The position numbers were made by a program, and so were the translations under genes. Shown piece after piece: positions 1-7,970 of a stretch of DNA of 64,000 nucleotides; the first letter of the stretch is position 1, and every line of letters begins with the position of its first letter. Under the pieces are notes generated by a model. It was not told the origin of the DNA. It did no database searches and saw only the letters and a program-made list of their open reading frames with translations. The stretch is taken from positions 1 through 64,000 of the forward strand of contig JADJPN010000001.1 in assembly GCA_016713235.1 (NCBI GenBank). Direction: 5' to 3'. This stretch comes from Hyphomicrobiales bacterium. GTDB taxonomy: Bacteria > Pseudomonadota > Alphaproteobacteria > Rhizobiales > Xanthobacteraceae.

Positions 1-291
1 GGGGAGATAGAAGGCCCCATCAGAAGATCTACTTTATCTTCCGTGACAAGACGCTCGACCAGCTTTCTTGCATTCGTGGGGTCAGACGCGTCGTCAAGCA
101 CGATGTACTCAACCGACTTCCCCCCGATACTTTTAGGCATAAGCTCGACGGCGTTCTTTTGAGGTAGACCCAGTAGCTGCCGCACCAGTCATACTGATTA
201 CGACACCAATCTTGATCTGGGCGAGTGCGGGAGCACTTGCCAAACCAAGCACGAACGCACTCGCGGCGATAAGCCGTAATACACAGTTCAT
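1..291 (-). CDS. Branched-chain amino acid-type ABC substrate-binding protein, N-terminal part (runs off left edge)
   Basis: The start codon is followed by a clear Sec signal peptide ending APALAQ, then IKIGVVISMTGAAA, the usual opening of the periplasmic Leu/Ile/Val-type binding proteins (Peripla_BP_6). The reading frame breaks by one base near position 170. The next frame continues with PQKNAVELMPKSIGG and VEYIVLDDASDPTNARKLVE, which is the expected continuation of the same family. The rest lies outside the window. The protein would capture a small organic solute for a Liv-type importer. The gene is divergent from the broken thioesterase gene at 480 and shares its regulatory region. Family assignment is firm; the ligand is unknown. 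Confidence 0.8.
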
Positions 292-383
292 ACGTAAATC
301 CCCTGGTCAGAAATGGCCTGATGATTCCGGGCAGCCGACCTCGCCTGTCCCCCGGACAATTGGGCATAAAACTATTGGACGGG

Positions 384-415
384 CAACAAATATTATTTGT
401 TGTATGTTCAACAAA
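384..415. promoter_or_regulatory. Three alternating operator-like half-sites between divergent genes
   Basis: The sequence reads caacaaa (384-390), 5 bp, tttgttg (396-402), 6 bp, caacaaa (409-415). The middle arm pairs perfectly with each outer arm, so two palindromes overlap. It lies in the 188-bp gap between the leftward binding-protein gene and the rightward thioesterase pseudogene. This is the expected place for a regulator acting on both. The binding protein is not identified; a GntR- or TetR-type dimer is only a guess. Confidence 0.5.
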
Positions 416-479
416 CATATGCTGTATCGAGTCTTGACCGAATTTTATTGTTTCAGGCCGCGCCAGAGCGGCTCTACGC

Positions 480-929
480 ATGAAGAAAAGTTTGTCGAAA
501 ACGCCGAATTTAAGCAGCGGCAGATTTTCAATTCCGCGCCATTGCACATCCCTGGCTATGCGACGCCATGGGGCATCTTAGTATGCGGCACTACACGGCA
601 ATGTTTGACGACTGTTGCCACACGCTTTGTACGCGCTCTCCGCATCTAAAAACGGAGATGACGAGCTCGGCTGGGTCGCTGGAAAGCCAACTATAAACTT
701 TCTGACTGAAGTTATGGCCGGAGCAAGGCTTTTGCTCCGCCCAAAAATTCTCCGGATCGGCAAGACTTCTCTAACGCTCAGCATAGGAATGCGAGACGCC
801 AATTCAGATCAACTACGGGCCGAAGCTGAATTTGTCTCCGTATTATTTGATCTCAAGATCCGGAAAAGCGTCGAGCTTGGCGGAGAGATCAGCCAGCGCG
901 CTTCCATTTTCCCATTTCATTCTGTTTAG
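480..929 (+). pseudogene. Hotdog-fold (4HBT) acyl-CoA thioesterase, frame broken
   Basis: Three frames must be joined to read one protein: MKKSLSKTPNL, then (from about 514) ADFQFRAIAHPWLCDAMGHL and SMRHYTAMFDDCCHTL, then (from about 625) YALSASKNGDDELGW, NFLTEVMAGARLLLRPKILR, IGKTSLTLSIGMRDA. The D-A-M-G-H segment matches the active-site loop of 4-hydroxybenzoyl-CoA thioesterase-like enzymes, and the remainder follows that family's core strands. Such enzymes hydrolyse acyl-CoA thioesters in the cytoplasm. Length (about 145 residues) is normal, so only the frames are damaged. Whether this is decay or sequencing error is open; it sits beside an IS remnant in an accessory region. Confidence 0.65.
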
Positions 930-1006
930 GGGCATCTGACGACGGGCAAGACTGTTCTTAAGACCCGTCATGATTGAAAGACGCCTCGGAATTTCGTGAG
1001 CGTGAT

Positions 1007-1501
1007 CTGCCCCACTAAAGCGGCCCTCCGTTAGGCACCGTTTTAATGATGGAGGGTTAGATCAATGGCGAGGAAGAGGCATGCAGCGGGGGAGATTGTC
1101 GCGAAGCTTGCAAGCTGTCCGTCTCGCGCAGCATTCCTGCGCACATCCATTCCGGTGACCGTCCGGGGTTTGTTGCTGTTGCGCTTCGTCAATGGATCGC
1201 CACTGTTAGCGCGAAGACCGTTTACATCGAGCCAGGAAGTTCGTGGGAGACCGGCTGCTGGGAGAGCCTCTACGGAAAACTGCATGACGAACTACTGAAC
1301 GGAGAAATCTTCTACACATTGAGAGAAGCCCGGATCGTTATCGAAGCCTAGTGGCGTCAGTACAATACGATCCGCGCGCATTCATCACTTGGATACAAAC
1401 CATCCGCACCTGAAGCCACAATCTGGCCAGCAACAGAAACGGTGACAGAAATGCTAGCTCTAAACTAACATTCAAACCGGACCACGTAGTGGGGGCCGGT
1501 C
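1007..1501 (+). mobile_element. IS3-family element remnant, internally deleted
   Basis: A short OrfA start is present at 1065 (MARKRHAAGEIVAKL, typical of IS3-family OrfA). It is followed within about 100 bp by the C-terminal part of OrfB in another frame: IEPGSSWETGCWESLYGKLH, DELLNGEIFYTLREARIVIE, then an in-frame stop, then YNTIRAHSSLGYKPSAPEA. The WE..ESLYGKL.DELL and HSSLGY motifs are the DDE-transposase tail. The middle of both genes is missing, so it is inactive. The ends are imperfect inverted repeats (TGCCCCACTA near 1009 and, reversed, GCCCCCACTA near 1490). The right end recurs inverted at 5714-5754. Confidence 0.75.
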
Positions 1502-1541
1502 AATGACTCGCAGCAATAATAATTTGTGAAGCGTACCCAAA

Positions 1542-1934
1542 CTAAATGTGAGCGACGCATTCAATCTCAATATCAAACGGCCACGGCCACGAACCAACTG
1601 TGCAGAACGTCCGAGCAGGACAATTCTCTTTGAAGTATCGAGCGTAAACAACGTTCACCACTTCGTAGTAAGCGCTATTCGTGATCAGAATTGTTACTTT
1701 CAATACCTTGCTTAGATCAGACCCCGCAGCCTCTAAGCACAGTCGAACATTCTCGATAACTACTTCTGTCTGACGCTCTATACTTGATCTTTCTATCTCT
1801 CCCGTCTGTGGATCGAGAGGAGGAATTCCAGAAATAAAAATAAGATCGTTATGCGCCACCACGGGTGAAAGCGGCACCTTCCTCGCGGCTAACGCTTCAG
1901 AAATGCCAGGAACATGAATGATCTTCTTCGACAT
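1542..1934 (-). CDS. RidA-family (YjgF/YER057c/UK114) protein
   Basis: 130 residues, the normal length for the Rid family. The sequence has FISGIPPLDPQTGEI near residue 35, a central VIENVRLCLEAAGSDLSKV helix, and the C-terminal PARTFCTVGSWPW segment whose Arg corresponds to the residue that binds substrate in RidA-type imine deaminases. These proteins hydrolyse reactive 2-aminoacrylate or related enamines in the cytoplasm. Rid paralogues often sit in catabolic operons for nitrogenous compounds. Here it follows a permease gene by 12 bp, so it is probably co-transcribed with the ABC transporter upstream. The exact substrate is unknown. Confidence 0.85.
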   Translation of the reverse strand: MSKKIIHVPGISEALAARKVPLSPVVAHNDLIFISGIPPLDPQTGEIERSSIERQTEVVIENVRLCLEAAGSDLSKVLKVTILITNSAYYEVVNVVYARYFKENCPARTFCTVGSWPWPFDIEIECVAHI

Positions 1935-1946
1935 ACTGCTCTTTCT

Positions 1947-2762
1947 TTAATTAGGGGCTGGCGCGCCGGCTTCGAAACCCGATTGTGGTCGCCACCTGAG
2001 AACACGCCGCTCCAAAAGGTCCATGCACGCGTTGAGAAACAGCATCACAACCATGAGGACTACGAGCATCGCCATGGTTCCTGTCGTATTGTAGGAGGTG
2101 CTGTAGAGGTTGAGCCTGTAGCCTAAACCCGCAGCTGAGGCCAAAAACTCTCCGACAATTACGCCGATCAATGCGAAAGGTAGACTAGTTTTTAGACCTG
2201 TCATGATCCACAGTACTGAAGACGGTAGGATTACTTTCAAGAAGATCTGACGATTTGATGCGCCCTGCACACGCGCAACGCTGATTAGTCCAGCATCGAC
2301 GTTTTGCACGCCAGCCAGCGTGTAGAAGAACGTAATGAAGAAAACAAGTGAGGCCGCGAGCGCTACTGTCGACGTCAGGTCGATACCGAACCAGATTACG
2401 AGCAGCGGACCAAGTGCTATTCGCGGGATGCTGTTTAGCGCAACGAAGAAAGGATTGAGTACTTCATTCAATACCCGCCAACGTCCCAGAATCATGGCTA
2501 CCAATACGCCAGCGCCTGCTCCGAACAAGAACCCGAGCAAAAGCTCAATTCCGGTTATTCTTAAGTCGTTCCAGAACCCTGGCGTTACAAATTCAACTCC
2601 CAGATGTTTCACAACCGCTAATGGGCTTGAGAAGTAAAACGGATCTAGAAAACGACCACTCCCAAACTGCCAAACGCCCAGTAAAGCTAATGCTAAAAGC
2701 GCACGCAGAATGAGTACTACAATGCGGTCGCGGTCGGTTTTATGAAGTTGATGGCCGCTCAT
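1947..2762 (-). CDS. ABC transporter permease, SsuC/TauC/NitT type
   Basis: 271 residues with about six hydrophobic segments and the inner-membrane component motif around residues 165-185 (GLISVARVQGASNRQIFLKV, the EAA loop that docks on the ATPase). It matches the BPD_transp_1 permeases of nitrate, sulfonate, taurine and pyrimidine-precursor importers. Its start overlaps the stop of the ATPase gene by 4 bp, so the two are translationally coupled. Together with the downstream RidA gene it suggests uptake of a nitrogen-containing organic compound; the compound cannot be named from sequence. Confidence 0.9.
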   Translation of the reverse strand: MSGHQLHKTDRDRIVVLILRALLALALLGVWQFGSGRFLDPFYFSSPLAVVKHLGVEFVTPGFWNDLRITGIELLLGFLFGAGAGVLVAMILGRWRVLNEVLNPFFVALNSIPRIALGPLLVIWFGIDLTSTVALAASLVFFITFFYTLAGVQNVDAGLISVARVQGASNRQIFLKVILPSSVLWIMTGLKTSLPFALIGVIVGEFLASAAGLGYRLNLYSTSYNTTGTMAMLVVLMVVMLFLNACMDLLERRVLRWRPQSGFEAGAPAPN

Positions 2763-3526
2763 GCCGCCACACTCGCAACCTTAAGTGCGTTCCATACTTT
2801 GTCGTACACTGCACGAAATTCAGAATTGTCGTGCAGATGATGAATGTCACGAGGACGAGCAATTTCAACCGGCTCGACATTAATAATGCGACCTGGATTT
2901 GCACCCATTAGAATAACGCGGTCGCCCAGCGCGACGGCCTCTGCAAGGTCATGCGTAATGAACACAACGGTGCTTTTGGTCTGCGCCCACAACTCGAGCA
3001 ATAGCTCCTGCAAAGTAATTCGGGTCTGAGCATCAAGCGGTCCAAACGGTTCGTCCATCAGAATTACGCTCGGTCCGTAAATCAGTGTACGAACAATATT
3101 GCCGCGCTGTCGCATCCCCCCGGAGAGTTCATGCGGATAGGAATTCTCAAACCCTCGCAGGCCAACGCGGTTGATCCAGTACTCAGCGCGCTCGTTGCGT
3201 TCGGCTTTCGCGATGCCTGTAATTTCCAGAGGAAACGAAACGTTGTCCTTCAAAGTACGCCACGGGAATAAATTGTGAGACTGCGTTACGTAACCAATGC
3301 GCCGGTCCACACCTTTTACAGCCGCGCCATTAAACTCGATCGTTCCGGCGGATGGTGAAAGTAGGCCGGCAATGATGTTTTAGCAAGGTGGATTTTCCAC
3401 ACCGCTAGGACCGACAATCGTGATAAATTCGCCCGATCTAACTGTAAGGTTTATGTCGCGGAGAGCCGTCAATGGCTGACCTGCGCGGGTCGCAAACTTC
3501 TTTGCAATATTGCGCAGGTTCAGCAT
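2759..3526 (-). CDS. ABC transporter ATP-binding protein, SsuB/TauB type, frame broken at Walker A
   Basis: The start at 3526 gives MLNLRNIAKKFATRAGQPLT, the normal opening of the family. The P-loop region reads IVGPSG and then leaves frame: relative to the expected GCGKSTLLNI one base is missing near 3401 and one A is extra near 3380. Frame returns before NIIAGLL. From there the domain is intact: Q-loop (RRIGYVTQSHNLFPW), signature LSGGMRQR, Walker B VILMDEPFGPLD, and the switch His in FITHDLAEAVAL. Two compensating indels within 25 bp of an essential motif look more like sequence error than a working variant, but decay is possible. Confidence 0.85.
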
Positions 3527-3535
3527 TGAGCGAGC

Positions 3536-4546
3536 TTACTTCTTACAAGCCTGATTGAAGCTGTTATCAACCACGGCGTTGAATGGTACATCGTTATTGA
3601 TGGCGCCTACGTCACGCATAAATTTCACAGCAGAAGACAGCGCCGCGGGTGTAATGCAGCCGGACGGCTCGATTGCAGCGATAGTATTCTTGATCGACTC
3701 AATAAGAATAGCATCCTCAATTCCGGGAAAACGCTTCCGTAGAATCTCAAGATGATCTTCGATTTTTGCTGTCTGTATCCATTGGTTCGCATCGACCAGG
3801 GCCTTCACGACCTTTTTTACGGTTTCAGGATTCTTTTCGGCGTAGTCGGGACGCACGTAGAGCAACTCAAAGAGAAACTCTTTGAGCGCTGGATCTTCAC
3901 CCTGGGGGTGATTGATGAATACGAGCGCGTTGCCTCGTGCAACAGCCTGTTCAACGCCGGGGCTTGCGAAGCAGGAAACGTCGATTCTTCCATTCTCTAG
4001 AGCAGCAAGTAGGCCTGTCCGCCACCGATACCAAGAACCGTAGCATCCTGCTGCGGAACTAGATTGCACGCTTCAAATAGTATTGCGCGAGGAGGAATGT
4101 AGTCGAGCCAGGACGGGTACCGCCGATCGTGAGGCCCTTGAGCCTTTTTATCTTCTCGTCGATCGATTGGTCTGGTTTAAAACCAACCTTTTCTGCGCTC
4201 TTCTTGCTGATGTAGCAATAGTTCGTGAATCGGTTCATGACGCTCATGACCGCTTTAAGAGGCCTGCCCTGCAGGTAAGCGGTCAGCAGTCTGTTTGGCG
4301 TCGACGTTGTGAACTGCACAGTTCCGGAGATCAGAGCATCTACGTCTGGGCCATCGCCTTGTGTCGCGACCAGCTCAAGCTTGATACCTTCCTTGGCAAA
4401 AAGCCGCGATCTTCGGCGACGTAGATTGGATAGAAAGCAAGCGCATGAACCGGTATTGTCATGGAGCTCGGTCTGAGCGTTCAAATTCGTCAATCCACCA
4501 CATGTTGCGGTGAGGACCAAAGCTCCTAACTGTAGCCATTTTTCAT
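3536..4546 (-). CDS. ABC transporter substrate-binding protein, NMT1/SsuA type, frame broken
   Basis: A strong Shine-Dalgarno (aaggagggt, 4552-4560 on the reverse strand) precedes the ATG at 4546. A run of five A then breaks the frame; six A would give MKKWLQLGALVLTATCGG, a lipoprotein-like signal. Further one-base slips occur near 4440 and 4398, where the frame shifts restore TIPVHALAFYPIYVAEDRGF and FAKEGIKLELVATQGDGPDV, the hallmark of the NMT1/THI5-like fold. Another break lies near 4060. The C-terminal half (NPETVKKVVKALVDANQWIQ) is typical too. It supplies ligand to the adjacent permease and ATPase. At least four slips make this one of the most damaged genes here. Confidence 0.8.
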
Positions 4547-4632
4547 TTCTACCCTCCTTGAACCTCTTGTTCAATGCCGAGCACAGGCTAATGGAGCGAC
4601 AGTTCTCGACAAGTCGATAATTTACGTCACAA

Positions 4633-4651
4633 TGTTCTCGAATTGAGAACA
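4633..4651. promoter_or_regulatory. Perfect inverted repeat, probable LysR operator
   Basis: TGTTCTC (4633-4639), 5 bp, GAGAACA (4645-4651) is a perfect 7-5-7 palindrome with the TTCTC-N5-GAGAA core. It lies in the short gap between the leftward binding-protein gene and the rightward LysR gene, 19 bp before the regulator's start. LysR regulators usually bind such palindromes in divergent promoters. Confidence 0.6.
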
Positions 4652-4669
4652 CTCAGAATGGTGGCTTAG

Positions 4670-5567
4670 TTGCAGAACTCTTCACTTCGGTATTTCCAAG
4701 CTGTCACGCAATCTGGCTCAATACGCAAAGCGTCTGAGCAACTGCGGATCGCACCATCAGCAGTCAGTCGGCAGATTTTGCTTCTGGAACAACGGTTGGG
4801 TGTTAGCTTATTCGAGAGGCTTCCAAGAGGAATCCGGCTGACGACCGCCGGAGAAATAGTGGCGCGCCACCTTCAAAAAAGTCACCTTGCTGAAGAACGA
4901 ATGTATGAATGGCTTAATGAGGTAAAGGGCGGTCTGCGCGGCACTGTTACGGTCGCGATCATTGAGGGCATGATCACGCAATTTATGCCGCCGCTAATTA
5001 GGGAATTTAAGGACAAATTTCCGAACGTAGATCTCAAACTACGTGTCGCCGGCACCGACGAAGCGGCTAACCTAGTCAGAAAGGACGAAGCGGACTTTGG
5101 TATCGTCTACCAACCGAGAGATCTTTCCAGAATTGGTGATCGACGCTCAATTTACGTCAAAGTTCTGCGCAGTATTCAACCCTGAACATCCCTTGAGCAA
5201 ACGAAAATCCTTGTTGCTGAAAGATGTTTCCCACTACCCGACGGTTCTCAACGATAAGACATTCGCGACGCGGAACATTATCGATCAAGCTTGTGCGCAA
5301 TCCGGTTTGCGGCTGAATGTAAGCGCCACAATAAACTCAATCGAAGGCGCAAAACAATTAGCAAGACTGGGTGTTGGCGTGGTCTTCATTCCTGCTTGTG
5401 CGGTCAGAACTGAAATTGCAAAAGGCGAACTAAGCTACTCGGTATTGTCCGAAAAAATCTTCTCAAATATTCGCTTCATGGTGGTGCGCAACCGAGACAG
5501 AGAACTGTCAAAATCAGCAACAAACTTCCAGCGGATACTACTCGCTGCTTTTCGTAAGCTTCACTAA
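4670..5567 (+). CDS. LysR-family transcriptional regulator, frame broken in effector domain
   Basis: The TTG start gives MQNSSLRYFQAVTQSGSIRK, and a helix-turn-helix (ASEQLRIAPSAVSRQILLLE, residues 20-40) follows, then FERLPRGIRLTTAGE. The effector domain reads GTVTVAIIEGMITQFMPPLI up to about position 5110. There one base slip moves it to the next frame, which carries EIFPELVIDAQF, FCAVFNPEHPLS and the rest to the stop at 5567. Total length is about 299 residues, normal for LysR. It is divergent from the ABC transporter and RidA genes with a palindromic operator between them, so it probably regulates that operon in response to its substrate. Confidence 0.85.
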
Positions 5568-5568
5568 T

Positions 5569-5717
5569 TCAAATCGGCAAAACGTTTGTGTATTTAACCT
5601 GCCCCAAGGCAAAGTTGGATTCGATTGAAGCAACACCATCCAGCCTCGTGAGCTTCTGCGTCAAGAATGTCTTGTAAGCCTCGAGATCCGCCACAACAAC
5701 CCTTAGCAAGTATGACG
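5569..5717 (-). pseudogene. Lrp/AsnC-family regulator, C-terminal effector-domain fragment
   Basis: Reading leftward from 5717 gives YLLRVVVADLEAYKTFLTQK, LTRLDGVASIESNFALGQVK, YTNVLPI and a stop. This is the end of the RAM/AsnC ligand-binding domain. The helix-turn-helix and the first half of the protein are missing because the IS end at 5714-5754 cuts in. About 49 codons remain. It is convergent with the LysR gene, ending 2 bp from its stop. It is a true truncation, not a sequencing slip. Confidence 0.75.
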
Positions 5718-5754
5718 GCCCCCGCTGCGTGGTCCGGTTTGAATGTTAGTTTAG
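5714..5754 (-). mobile_element. Isolated IS3-family right end, inverted copy of the end at 1459-1501
   Basis: The stretch with ggtccggtttgaatgttag matches the reverse complement of the right end of the remnant at 1007-1501 with about two differences over 41 bp. No transposase sequence follows. It marks the second boundary of the 4.2-kb RidA/ABC/LysR segment. Confidence 0.7.
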
Positions 5755-5946
5755 GGATTGCTTGAAGCGTTTGGATATTGCGACCCGGTCGAGGGCCGGT
5801 TTTTTAACGGTCGAGCTGAATAGAATTTCTCGCGGCCCAGCCAAGCGATCAAGTTATGGAACGCGCGGAAAGGATCGGCCGCCGTTCTGTTGCCGAAGGA
5901 TTCGAACTTTCAGACGTCGGTTGTTGCCATGCGACGAGCGGTGGGG

Positions 5947-6160
5947 ATGCCGGGCATATGAGATTCGAACCGGTCTGCATCGGCTTGAGTTAGGAAAAAC
6001 GGATATTTGAAAATGCCGAGCTGAGACTTCGGCTCAGAAACGGCCTCCAAGTCTGCAAAGCCGAGCAAGCAGAGACTCCGACCTCACGCAAAAGCCCCAC
6101 AAATGGCGGCTCATTCGCGAGAAAACGGCAGACCTTAAATCTGCCGACACTGGCTGGTTG
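5947..6160. repeat. Left copy of the tRNA-Gln 3'-flank direct repeat
   Basis: This sequence recurs in the same orientation at 17939-18156, with long shared blocks such as gaaaaacggatatttgaaaa and gctcattcgcgagaaaacgg and scattered differences between them. It ends with tggctggttg, which in the right copy is the junction with the 3' end of tRNA-Gln. The left copy has lost the perfect terminator stem found in the right copy, so it is probably the older or unselected one. Confidence 0.8.
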
Positions 6161-6863
6161 AACACGCAGTGCACTAGTACGCGGTCTTTGCATCTTTAAC
6201 AGGAAGTTTTGGAAATGCGCGGCAACTCCCTGGATTTTCTCGTTCTTTCAGAGATTTAGGTCGCAGTCTCCTTCACATTTTTCGACTACTGTTGCCCAGG
6301 AACAGGGAAATTCCACTCGAATTCGTTTCGTTAAGCGGGATCGAATTGTCGTTGTGCGGGATGGAATTGCGTTTAGCCGGGATCGGGTTGCTGATATCCG
6401 GGACTGATTTGCTGTTTAGCGACCCACGAGACCGGTTATGCGGGATCATATTGTCGCTATGTAAATCTAGCGTGCTGTTGAACGAGATCACTTCGCCGCC
6501 AAGCGGGATGCACGCGATCTGACGAAATTTCGAACGCAATACTGCGTTGCAAGATATGCATTTCGGGATTTTCGAACGCACTTGCGCGTTATCCGCTCTA
6601 CGGCGTTCAAAACCCCTTGAACGCGCGTGTTGTGATTTCGGTCCTATAGTGAACTGCCGCGAAGATAGTTTGCACACCATCTTGATCTATTCGCGCGACA
6701 CAGTTCACGTTGTCCATCCGAAAGCTCAGTTCGTGAGATGGATTACCGATGAACATCGCGACACCGCAGATTCGAGATGAAGGCAGTTGGCGTATTGAAG
6801 CCCTATTCGGGAAACGCAGCCGCTTACGCCAAGGACGGAGCTATTGCCTTCGTCTGCATGGAC
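6161..6863. other. Stretch without a recognisable gene
   Basis: No reading frame here resembles a known protein. It contains the 21-bp periodic array (6313-6525), an inverted repeat aacgca-atac-tgcgtt near 6536-6551, and another, cgttcaa-6 bp-ttgaacg, near 6604-6623. The last 100 bases before the IS3 fragment show nothing I recognise. Confidence 0.5.
6313..6525. repeat. Array of ten degenerate units, nine spaced exactly 21 bp
   Basis: Units begin at 6337, 6358, 6379, 6400, 6421, 6442, 6463, 6484 and 6505, each 21 bp, preceded by one 24-bp unit at 6313. The best-conserved units start GGGATCGAATTG, GGGATGGAATTG, GGGATCGGGTTG, GGGACTGATTTG and GGGATCATATTG, and several end TTTAGC or similar. 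Units at 6421 and from 6463 on are weak. As 21 is a multiple of three, both strands stay open and would encode heptad-like peptides, but nothing suggests they are translated. Tandem end repeats of a transposon (for example IS21-like ends) are one explanation; I cannot confirm it. Confidence 0.65.
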
Positions 6864-7757
6864 TGGCGCCAGATCGCCATCACCAGGGCGTCGGAGACAA
6901 GCTGGGCGGTCATCGTTGTGCTCATCGACCAGCCGACCACCCGGCGCGAGAACAGATCGATCACCGCAGCGACGTAGAGCCATCCTTCCGCCGTCCAGAT
7001 ATACGTGAAGTCTGCGATCCACTTGCGGTTCGGTGCTGCGGATTCAAAGCTGCGGTCGAGCACGTTGGTCGCGATGGCGCTTGCTTCTCGTTCGCCCAGA
7101 TCAGGCGGCAGGCGACGCCGTCGCGGACGTGAACGCAGGGCCTAGCTGCGCATCAATCGCTCGATACGATGCAGACCGCATGACGCGCCGTCGGCAATCA
7201 GGTCGCGCCAGATCCGCCGGGCACCATACGTGCGATCACTGCTCAGGAAGCTGGCGCGCACCTTCGCTGCCAGCTCTTCGTCATTGTGGCTTCGCTCACT
7301 GCATGGCCGCGTCAGCCAAGCATAGAAACCGCCGCGCGAGACACCAAGCGCCCCGCACATGTAATCCACGGCCCAGATCCCCCGGTGCTTCGCAATGAAG
7401 GCGAACGTCACGCCGACTCCTTCGCAAAGTACGCCGCGGCTTTTTTAGGATATCACGCTCGGCCTTCAGCTTGGCCACTTCGCGCTTTAGTCGCGCGATC
7501 TCCTAGTTCTCGGGCGTCATCTGGCCCTGACCAGGAAAGGCATGCTGCGGATCGTCCGCCAGCTTCTTCACCCAGTCGCGCAATTGCGTCGGATGCACAC
7601 AAGGTCTTCCGCAGTTTGTGCGTAGGAGACGCCACGTTCCCTGATCAGGCGCACAGCCTCAAGCTTGAACTCCCGCGTAAATCTTCGTCGCCCATGATCC
7701 ACCTCCAGCTCCATTAAACACCTTAACTTCGTGTCTTCGGAACCAGGGGCAGGCCAT
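6864..7757 (-). mobile_element. IS3-family insertion sequence, truncated and frame broken
   Basis: The reverse strand starts OrfA at about 7695. After frame joins it reads REFKLEAVRLIRERGVSYAQ, FPGQGQMTPEN, an in-frame stop, then KREVAKLKAERDILK. OrfB follows from 7411: FAFIAKHRGIWAVDYMCGAL, GVSRGGFYAWL, RTYGARRIWRDL, then NRKWIADFTYIWTAEGWLYV, AAVIDLFSRRVVGWSMS. The first catalytic Asp (ADFTYI) and second (VIDLFSRR) of the DDE site are present. The match stops abruptly after MAIWR at about 6866, so the DDE glutamate region and the right end are lost. The left end (7697-7757) recurs inverted at 16192-16254. Confidence 0.85.
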
Positions 7758-7970
7758 TCTCAATTAGCGCCCAGTTGAACTTAGGTGTTGCTGACCTACC
7801 TTGGCTTTTGGACCAAGCGTTGTGAGAGACTGTCTCGGGAAAGTAGCTTTGGAGACCGAAGAAGGGGTTCCGTGCCGGAACAGATCGAACCAATCAAGTA
7901 GCCACTCCATAGCGCTGGCACAAAATATCCGTCAGGCTAGGAACATTCCTACTCGGTCGAACACAATCAA
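7758..7970. other. Intergenic stretch containing the left copy of a 73-bp direct repeat
   Basis: No gene is visible. Positions 7792-7864 match 16117-16191 in direct orientation, including the exact block gcgttgtgagagactgtctc and the following gtagctttggagaccgaag. Together the two copies bracket the cyclase-amidase-Liv operon and its LysR gene. Confidence 0.75.

Noticed and set aside
5947..5985. Possible tRNA fragment (gattcgaacc, T-arm-like) at the start of the direct repeats
   Set aside because: Only the T-loop-like decamer is present; no acceptor or anticodon stem can be formed around it in either copy.
6313..6525. Possible CRISPR array
   Set aside because: The units abut without spacers, are 21 bp long and degenerate, and no cas gene is in the window.
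6273..6680. Open frames on both strands over the 21-bp array as protein genes
   Set aside because: Both strands stay open only because the unit length is divisible by three; there is no ribosome site, no recognised family and no codon bias like that of neighbouring genes.
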